DNA from: an uncultured Eubacteriales bacterium
Lineage (GTDB): Bacteria > Bacillota > Clostridia > Oscillospirales > Acutalibacteraceae
Direction: 5' to 3'
Length of the DNA: 17,872 nt
Assembly: GCA_900320925.1 (NCBI GenBank)
Contig: ONUD01000034.1
Location: 1-17,872, forward strand
The notes under the pieces are model-generated. The model was given only the letters and a program-made list of their open reading frames with translations. It searched no databases and was not told the origin of the DNA. Positions within the stretch are counted from its first letter, which is position 1, and each line of letters begins with the position of its first letter. Shown piece after piece: positions 12,968 through 17,872 of this stretch. The position numbers and the translations under genes are program-made.

Positions 12968-14281
12968 ATGGATTCATTCAAAGAAGCGTGGGAGGTTATC
13001 TGCGAATACTGTCACCAGCATTTGACAGAGGTCGCCTATAAAACGTGGATCAGCAAAATTGAACCAATCAAGCTGGACTTCTCCGAAGGAAAAGCCATCC
13101 TGATGGTTCCTGCGGACTTTCACCGCCAAACCTTGATCAGAGGCTATATGCAGCTGCTGAATGATGCCTTTGCCAGTGTGTTCGGCGAGGGAATCCAGAT
13201 CTGCTTCACCGTTCCCGAAGAGGTCATCTCCAAAGAACAGGAAATTAACGAAACCGTGATTGATTCCGACTATGAATTTACCTTTGACTCCTTCATCGTC
13301 GGCTCTTCCAACAAATTTGCCCATGCCGCTTCCTTGGCAGTCGCCACTAACCCCGGAAGAGCCTACAATCCTCTCTTTATCTGGGGCAACTCGGGACTGG
13401 GCAAAACACATCTGCTTTATGCCATCCGCAATGAGATACACAAAAGCACCCCTGAAAAGGTGATTGTCTATGTCAAGGGCGATGATTTTACCAATGAACT
13501 CATTGAAGCCATCCGCATGAATACTACCAGCGAGTTCCGCCAGAAATATCGTAAATCCGATGTCCTGCTCGTGGACGATATCCAGTTTATCGGGGGAAAA
13601 GAATCTACACAGGAGGAATTTTTCCATACATTCAATACCCTCTATGAAGCCAAAAGCCAAATCGTCCTGACATCCGACCGACCGCCCAAAGAAATCAAAA
13701 CTCTGGAGGATCGTCTCAGAAGCCGCTTTGAATCGGGACTGATTGCTGACATCCAGCCGCCTGACTTTGAAACCCGCATCGCAATCATCAAAAGAAAAGC
13801 TGAACTGCTGGAAATGAACCTGCCCGATGATGTCGTCGAATACATTGCCACCCGCCTGAAAACCAATATCCGTCAGCTCGAGGGCGTTGTCAAGAAACTC
13901 AAAGCCAAAAATCAGCTCTACGGAGAAAAAGTGACCATCAATGTCGCCCAGAAAACCATCTCCGATATTCTGAACAACGACCAGCCGCCTCCGCTCACCG
14001 TAGAAAAAATTATTGACGAAGTAGCACGCACCTTCGGCGTGACAGGAGATGACATCCGCTCCTCCAAAAGAAATTCCAATATCTCCAATGCCCGCCAAAT
14101 CGCTATCTATGCCGTCAGGGAAATTACCGACCTGTCCATGAACCTCATCGGCGAGGAATTCGGCGGACGTGACCACTCTACCATCGTGTATGCCATCAAA
14201 CAGATTGAAAAAAATATGAATAAAGATCCTAAACTCAAGTCTACCGTGGACGATATTATCAAAAATATCCGTGACCGATAA
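12968..14281 (+). CDS. dnaA: Chromosomal replication initiator DnaA
   Basis: The AAA+ initiator that binds DnaA boxes and melts oriC. Its 437 aa comprise domain I at about 1-85 (WISKIEPIKLDF), a short domain II, and domain III at about 103-335. Domain III has Walker A GNSGLGKTH (140-148), Walker B LLVDDIQF (200-207), sensor 1 LTSDRPP and box VII LEDRLRSRFESGL. Domain IV follows, with the signature GGRDHSTIVYA (399-409, Ser where many have Thr in DHT). The open frame continues upstream to 12827, but GGGGAG lies 8 bases before the ATG at 12968, and the family begins there. The short domain II and the overall length are normal for clostridia. Confidence 0.98.
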   Translation: MDSFKEAWEVICEYCHQHLTEVAYKTWISKIEPIKLDFSEGKAILMVPADFHRQTLIRGYMQLLNDAFASVFGEGIQICFTVPEEVISKEQEINETVIDSDYEFTFDSFIVGSSNKFAHAASLAVATNPGRAYNPLFIWGNSGLGKTHLLYAIRNEIHKSTPEKVIVYVKGDDFTNELIEAIRMNTTSEFRQKYRKSDVLLVDDIQFIGGKESTQEEFFHTFNTLYEAKSQIVLTSDRPPKEIKTLEDRLRSRFESGLIADIQPPDFETRIAIIKRKAELLEMNLPDDVVEYIATRLKTNIRQLEGVVKKLKAKNQLYGEKVTINVAQKTISDILNNDQPPPLTVEKIIDEVARTFGVTGDDIRSSKRNSNISNARQIAIYAVREITDLSMNLIGEEFGGRDHSTIVYAIKQIEKNMNKDPKLKSTVDDIIKNIRDR

Positions 14282-14568
14282 TTTTCCACAAGTGGTTGAA
14301 CTACTCTCCACTTTTCCACCAAAACAGTTGAAACGGCATTTTTGACTTTTCACTTTTTTTCAACTTTCCACCAACCTCTCTCCACTACTCTGTGGAAAGC
14401 GGAAAAGAAAGAAAACTTTTCCACTTTTTCCTCCGCAATCTCTCCACCGTTGAAAAAATGTGGAAAGCCCGTTCCCGACAAGCTCTGCCCACTGTTTCAA
14501 CTTTTCAACAGCCCCTATTACTATTACGAAAAATATCTCTATTGTAATTGATAAAAAGGAAGGATTAC
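14282..14568. other. Presumed oriC: dnaA-dnaN spacer with DnaA boxes and unwinding element
   Basis: A non-coding 287-bp stretch. DnaA-box-like 9-mers of the TTTTCCACN type occur at 14282-14290, 14312-14320 and 14417-14425 (+). One-base variants CTTTCCACN occur at 14364-14372 (+), 14391-14399 (-) and 14459-14467 (-). A second motif, TTTCAAC/GTTGAAA, recurs at 14327, 14358, 14449, 14495 and 14503, with a near copy at 14295. The right end (14515-14560) is AT-rich and abuts dnaN. No strong promoter for dnaN is obvious to me, so it may share the dnaA transcript. Confidence 0.85.
14493..14526. other. Candidate basal unwinding module (tandem boxes, GC spacer, DnaA-trio)
   Basis: Two abutting box-like 9-mers, TGTTTCAAC (14493-14501) and TTTTCAACA (14502-14510), are followed by GCCC (14511-14514) and then CTA-TTA-CTA-TTA (14515-14526). 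On the complementary strand this reads 3'-GAT-AAT-GAT-AAT-5', matching the DnaA-trio consensus 3'-(G/A)A(T/A)-5' described for Bacillus subtilis, including the order of parts. AT-rich DNA follows. Confidence 0.65.
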
Positions 14569-15672
14569 ATGAAATTCGTATGCAACCGCCAAAAACTGAA
14601 TGAAGCCGTGGGGAATGTGCAAAGAGCCGTTGCTGCCAAGTCCACCATCCCTGCTTTAGAAGGAATTTTCCTCAAAGCTTCCGACCACCAACTGACACTT
14701 TGCGGCTACGACCTCGATATCGGCATCACGACTGCCATCCCTGCCAATATTACCAAAGAGGGAGCCATCGTTGTGACAGCCCGACTGTTTGTCGACATTA
14801 TCAAAAGACTGCCCGAAGAAACCATCTCCATTGAAACAGATGACAAACAAATCATCTATATCAAGAGCGGCAACGTAGATTATAAAATCATCGGCATCTC
14901 CGACAAAGAATATCCGGAACTGCCTGCCGTTACCGCCGCTGACAACATCCTGCTTGACGGAGATACACTCAAAAGCATGATACGGCAAACCATGTATGCC
15001 GTATCCGACAAGGACGAAAACCCCACACAAAAAGGTTCCCTGTTTGATATAGAAAACAAAATGCTGAAAGTTGTTTCTGTAGATGGCTACCGGCTTGCCG
15101 TCCGCACGGAACCCATTGCTTATGACGGCAACAAGCGTTTTATCGTTCCCAAAAAAGCTTTGCAGGAAATTACCAATCTCATCGCAGATGACACGGCAAT
15201 GGTATCCATAAAAGCAGGTGGACGCCACCTGACCCTGCAAATCGGCGACTATACCATCATTACCAGACTGATCGAGGGAGAATTTATGAACTATAAATCT
15301 ACCATCCCCTCCATGCATATCACCGAAGCTACCGTGAATACCAGAAAATTTACCGACACGATTGAAAGAATGTCCCTGCTGCTGACGGACAGAACCAAAA
15401 CCCCTGTCAAATGCTGCTTTGAAAACGATACCATCCGCACCTCCTGCAACACCTCCAAAGGAGAAGCCTATGATGAATTTTCCGCCACCGTTGAGGGAGA
15501 ATATGTAGAAATCGGCTTTGACAACAAATATATGCTGGATGCCCTGAAATTTGCAGAAACTGATGAAGTCAAAATCCGCATGAACGGTGCTTTAAAGCCT
15601 GTCGTCATCCTGCCGAGCGAGGGTGCTTCCTTTGTATTCCTCGTCATGCCTGTGAGGTTAAGAAATGGATAA
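14569..15672 (+). CDS. dnaN: DNA polymerase III beta subunit (sliding clamp)
   Basis: The clamp that tethers DNA polymerase III to the template and acts as a docking platform. It has 367 aa in three repeated clamp folds (about 1-120, 130-245, 250-367). Recognisable parts are MKFVCNRQKLNEAVGNVQRA, KSTIPALEGIFLKA, the central DGYRLAVR (typical D-G-x-R-L-A) and the C-terminal VILPSEGASFVFLVMPVRL with the usual MPxR(L) end. The frame opens earlier at a TTG (14548), but AAGGAAGGA precedes the ATG at 14569. The last 8 bases overlap the S4-domain gene. Confidence 0.97.
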   Translation: MKFVCNRQKLNEAVGNVQRAVAAKSTIPALEGIFLKASDHQLTLCGYDLDIGITTAIPANITKEGAIVVTARLFVDIIKRLPEETISIETDDKQIIYIKSGNVDYKIIGISDKEYPELPAVTAADNILLDGDTLKSMIRQTMYAVSDKDENPTQKGSLFDIENKMLKVVSVDGYRLAVRTEPIAYDGNKRFIVPKKALQEITNLIADDTAMVSIKAGGRHLTLQIGDYTIITRLIEGEFMNYKSTIPSMHITEATVNTRKFTDTIERMSLLLTDRTKTPVKCCFENDTIRTSCNTSKGEAYDEFSATVEGEYVEIGFDNKYMLDALKFAETDEVKIRMNGALKPVVILPSEGASFVFLVMPVRLRNG

Positions 15673-15877
15673 ATTCTCACTTCCTGATGACCAGGAATAT
15701 ATCAGACTGGATTCCCTGCTCAAACGCATGGGAGCTTTTACAACAGGCGGTCAGGCCAAGCTTGCCATCCAAAACGGTCAGGTAACTGTCAACGGTGAAA
15801 TCTGCACCATGCGGGGCAAAAAACTTCGCCGTGGTGACAGAACCACATACAACGGTGAAACATTTGAGGTGTACTGA
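15665..15877 (+). CDS. yaaA: S4-domain RNA-binding protein (YaaA/RlbA type)
   Basis: A 70-aa protein that is essentially one S4 RNA-binding domain: IRLDSLLKRMGAFTTGGQAK, then AIQNGQVTVNGEICTMRGKKL, then RGDRTTYNGETFEV. This is the small S4 protein found between dnaN and recF in Bacillus and clostridia, where it has been tied to ribosome large-subunit maturation. It overlaps dnaN by 8 bases (ATG at 15665 with GAGG 8 bases upstream), and its stop directly abuts the recF start, so expression is coupled to the replication operon. Confidence 0.93.
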   Translation: MDKFSLPDDQEYIRLDSLLKRMGAFTTGGQAKLAIQNGQVTVNGEICTMRGKKLRRGDRTTYNGETFEVY

Positions 15878-16975
15878 GTGTTCCTTGAGAGTGTAAGCTT
15901 TGAAAATTACAGAAACCTGAGCAACGGGGCATTCTGCCCGTCTGACGGCATCAACGTCATTTACGGCAACAATGCACAAGGGAAAACGAATCTCATGGAA
16001 AGTATGTGGCTTTTCACGGGCGGACGCTCCTTTCGGGGAGCCAAAGACAAGGAACTGATTCGCTTCGGAGAATCCCGTGCCAAGGTAACCGCACAGTTCC
16101 ATGCCCGTGAACGGGAGCATACACTTGAAATTTTGATACAAAATAACAAAAGAACTGCCATTCTCAATGGTGTACCGAAAATGTATCTGTCACAAATCAT
16201 CGGTGTCTTTTGTGCTGTCGTGTTCTCTCCGAACCACCTGACACTGATGAAAAACGGCCCTGAAGAGCGGAGAAATTTCATTGACAGTGCCATCTGCCAG
16301 ATTCGCCCTGCCTATGCCGCCCTGCTGAGCCGATACAGAAAGATTCTGAATGAACGGAATGCCCTTTTAAAAGCCATTCCGCAAGAGCCTGCTTTGGCAG
16401 AAACACTGGAGGTGTGGGATGAACGCCTGTCAGAGGAGGGTGCTGTCATTGCTCTATACCGTTATGCCTATGTCAGACGCTTTGCGGAACTGTCAAAAGA
16501 GTTTTACAAAGGCATTTCCAACGGCAAAGAACAGCTGGAAACCGCCTATCATACCTGCTGTCTGGGAGAGGACGGCATGAAGCGAGAAGAACTCAAAACA
16601 CTCCTGCTACGGATGCTGGAACAAAGACGGAAGGAGGATATTGTCCTCGGCTATACGGCAAGGGGAATACACCGTGATGATATCCTTGTCAGAATCAACG
16701 GCAAGCCCGCCAAAACTTTCGGCTCGCAGGGACAACAGCGTTCTGCTGTGCTGGCAATGAAGCTGGCAGAAGCTTCCATGCTGGAACATGCTATCGGAGA
16801 GCCTCCCGTCATTTTGCTGGACGATGTACTCAGCGAGCTGGATACGGCAAGACAGGATTATCTGATGAACAGCCTTCACGGACAGGTATTCATTACCTGC
16901 TGTGACACAGCTCTCCATGCCCGCAATCGCTTCCTGATGAAAAACGGAGAACTGTTCCCAACGGAGGAAATCTGA
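15878..16975 (+). CDS. recF: DNA replication and repair protein RecF
   Basis: An SMC-like ATPase that, with RecO and RecR, loads RecA at single-strand gaps. Its 365 aa are the family length. Walker A is GNNAQGKTN (30-38), the signature loop is GSQGQQRS (282-289), and Walker B is ILLDDVLSELD (312-322). The RNFID motif (132-136) and the GIHRDDI segment (263-269) are also typical. It starts with GTG immediately after the stop of the S4 gene, with GAGG as ribosome binding site within that gene's last codons. The terminal ATPase motifs are intact. Confidence 0.97.
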   Translation: MFLESVSFENYRNLSNGAFCPSDGINVIYGNNAQGKTNLMESMWLFTGGRSFRGAKDKELIRFGESRAKVTAQFHAREREHTLEILIQNNKRTAILNGVPKMYLSQIIGVFCAVVFSPNHLTLMKNGPEERRNFIDSAICQIRPAYAALLSRYRKILNERNALLKAIPQEPALAETLEVWDERLSEEGAVIALYRYAYVRRFAELSKEFYKGISNGKEQLETAYHTCCLGEDGMKREELKTLLLRMLEQRRKEDIVLGYTARGIHRDDILVRINGKPAKTFGSQGQQRSAVLAMKLAEASMLEHAIGEPPVILLDDVLSELDTARQDYLMNSLHGQVFITCCDTALHARNRFLMKNGELFPTEEI

Positions 16976-17233
16976 ATGTACCTGCATCTCGGAAAAGAAA
17001 CGATTATTCAACAACGGGATATCATCGGTATCTTTGACCTTGACCACTGCACCGTGTCTGCCAAAACAAGGGACTTTCTTGCTCAGGCTCAAAAAAACGG
17101 TCAGATCATCAATGTATCGGAAGAACTGCCGAAATCCTTTGTTCTCTGCCGTGAAAGGGACGGCATGAAAATTTATATCTGCCAACTTTCCCCCATGACG
17201 CTGCTCAAACGCATCGGGGATGAGATGATTTAG
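16976..17233 (+). CDS. remB: Extracellular matrix regulator RemB (YaaB, DUF370-like)
   Basis: An 85-aa protein starting MYLHLGKETIIQQRDIIGIF, the typical RemB N-terminus, and encoded between recF and gyrB as in Bacillus subtilis, where RemA/RemB affect matrix gene expression and a Rem-type DNA-binding fold is known. The middle part, VSAKTRDFLAQAQKNG and then SFVLCRERDGMKIYICQL, also fits. ATG follows the recF stop without a gap, with GGAGG inside the end of recF. Its role in this non-Bacillus host is unproven. Confidence 0.88.
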   Translation: MYLHLGKETIIQQRDIIGIFDLDHCTVSAKTRDFLAQAQKNGQIINVSEELPKSFVLCRERDGMKIYICQLSPMTLLKRIGDEMI

Positions 17234-17247
17234 AAGGGATGTTGCAA

Positions 17248-17730
17248 ATGTCAAAACGCATTTTATCAAGCTGTCCATACTGCGGCAAAAAACTGTCATA
17301 CCTCAGCCTGATGCTCCTGAAACGAAAGGGAGAACATTACTGCTATCAGTGTGGCTGCACCTCCAATGTCGTGCTGAGCAGGGCATTGCTGGCATTAGCC
17401 AGTGCAGTCTGTGTGGTAGGATTCCTGATTATGCTCCTGTTTTCCATGTTCGGCAACCATGAGGATCTCAGAGGAATGTTGTGGGTTATGATCCCATTTG
17501 CTGTCTTTTATATCATGATCCCGTTCTGTGTCAGGCTCGAACCGTTCAATGACAGAATCTATCGTCAAAAGCGTGTGCCGAAATCGGTTCTTGCCGCAAG
17601 AGCCAGAAAAGCACAGGCTGCTGCTAAACCGATCGAACTGGATGTGGAGGAGGACTTCTCTGCCAAATTCATGAAGGCCAAGCAGAAAGCAGCAGAAACT
17701 ATGCAAAATCAAGAAAATGCTTCCGAATAA
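17248..17730 (+). CDS. Zinc-ribbon membrane protein of unknown function
   Basis: A 160-aa protein. The N-terminus carries CPYC (Cys9, Cys12) and CYQCGC (Cys32, Cys35, Cys37), a likely zinc ribbon. Two hydrophobic helices follow (about 44-70 and 78-97). A highly charged cytoplasmic tail then has an Ala/Arg/Lys-rich stretch (SVLAARARKAQAAAKP) and a coiled-coil-like end (FMKAKQKAAETMQ). An ATG at 17239 is in frame but touches the GAAGGG ribosome binding site, so 17248 is preferred. It lies between remB and gyrB in the replication operon. I do not know a named family for it; a membrane-associated nucleic-acid or protein adaptor is only a guess. Confidence 0.8.
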   Translation: MSKRILSSCPYCGKKLSYLSLMLLKRKGEHYCYQCGCTSNVVLSRALLALASAVCVVGFLIMLLFSMFGNHEDLRGMLWVMIPFAVFYIMIPFCVRLEPFNDRIYRQKRVPKSVLAARARKAQAAAKPIELDVEEDFSAKFMKAKQKAAETMQNQENASE

Positions 17731-17752
17731 TCAAATCTGAAAGGGTGTCGAC

Positions 17753-17872
17753 ATGGATACAAATGATATTTCTCAAACAATGCAAAAATATGATGCAGAT
17801 GAAATACAGGTACTGGAAGGTCTGGAAGCCGTCAGGAAACGTCCGGGAATGTATATCGGTTCCACGGGTCCG
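17753..17872 (+). CDS. gyrB: DNA gyrase subunit B, N-terminal fragment
   Basis: The first 40 codons of gyrB, cut by the window end. The N-terminus reads YDADEIQVLEGLEAVRKRPGMYIGST, in two conserved blocks that mark the GHKL ATPase domain of GyrB (the (I/V)LEGLEAVRKRPGMYIG element). An AAAGGG ribosome binding site lies 9 bases before the ATG. ParE shares this motif, but the position after recF-remB identifies GyrB. Confidence 0.95.
   Translation, partial: MDTNDISQTMQKYDADEIQVLEGLEAVRKRPGMYIGSTGP

Noticed and set aside
12974..14353. 459-codon open frame on the minus strand opposite dnaA
   Set aside because: It is antisense to an intact DnaA with all its motifs. The product is Phe/Gly/Asp-rich with no domain or ribosome binding site of note.
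14282..14568. Repeated TTTTCCAC/TTTCAAC motifs considered as a CRISPR-like array
   Set aside because: The units are 7-9 bases, in both orientations and irregularly spaced. There are no long direct repeats or uniform spacers.

Overview
The window looks like the replication-origin region of a low-to-mid GC Firmicute, most likely a clostridial gut bacterium of the Ruminococcus/Oscillospiraceae type. Three things support this: the gene order rpmH-rnpA-yidD-yidC-jag-mnmE diverging from dnaA-dnaN-S4-recF-remB-gyrB; the Gram-positive form of YidC without a periplasmic domain; and the presence of RemB and Jag. The genus is inference from family resemblance; no 16S gene is present.

Left part (1-7100) is accessory. 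It starts with the AT-rich 3' end of an unidentified gene (2-160), which shares a bidirectional terminator with a secreted Cys-rich CAP-domain protein on the minus strand. Divergent from that is an operon of an XRE/AbrB-type regulator, an ABC ATPase and an ABC-2 permease (1076-2995). After a terminator and a new promoter carrying a perfect palindrome comes a two-gene heterodimeric ABC exporter (3114-6733), whose subunits carry complementary degenerate and consensus ATPase motifs. A bidirectional terminator separates it from a convergent small gene (6774-7025) with its own near-consensus promoter.

Middle part (7116-12673), all minus strand: rpmH, rnpA, yidD, yidC and jag (khpB) form the conserved ribosome/RNase P/membrane-insertion cluster with overlapping or tightly spaced genes. 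A strong hairpin with a T-run follows jag and sits directly against the ribosome binding site of mnmE. Downstream of mnmE, where mnmG and rsmG are often found, are two unknown membrane-associated genes in apparent translational coupling.

Right part (12674-17872): a bidirectional promoter region carries DnaA boxes, including an inverted pair next to the rpmH promoter. It is followed by dnaA with a structured leader, then by a 287-bp dnaA-dnaN spacer full of TTTTCCACN and TTTCAAC elements. That spacer ends in a tandem box / GCCC / CTA-TTA-CTA-TTA module that resembles the Bacillus subtilis basal unwinding system. After it come dnaN, an S4-domain gene, recF, remB, an unknown zinc-ribbon membrane protein and the first 40 codons of gyrB.

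All core genes are transcribed away from the presumed oriC. The two ABC operons (1076-6733) are transcribed toward it, head-on to the leftward fork. No CRISPR array, tRNA, rRNA, IS element or phage module was seen. The clearest candidates for follow-up are the origin architecture, the terminator-like hairpin before mnmE, the orphan palindromic operator of the exporter and the unknown two-gene tail of the mnmE operon.
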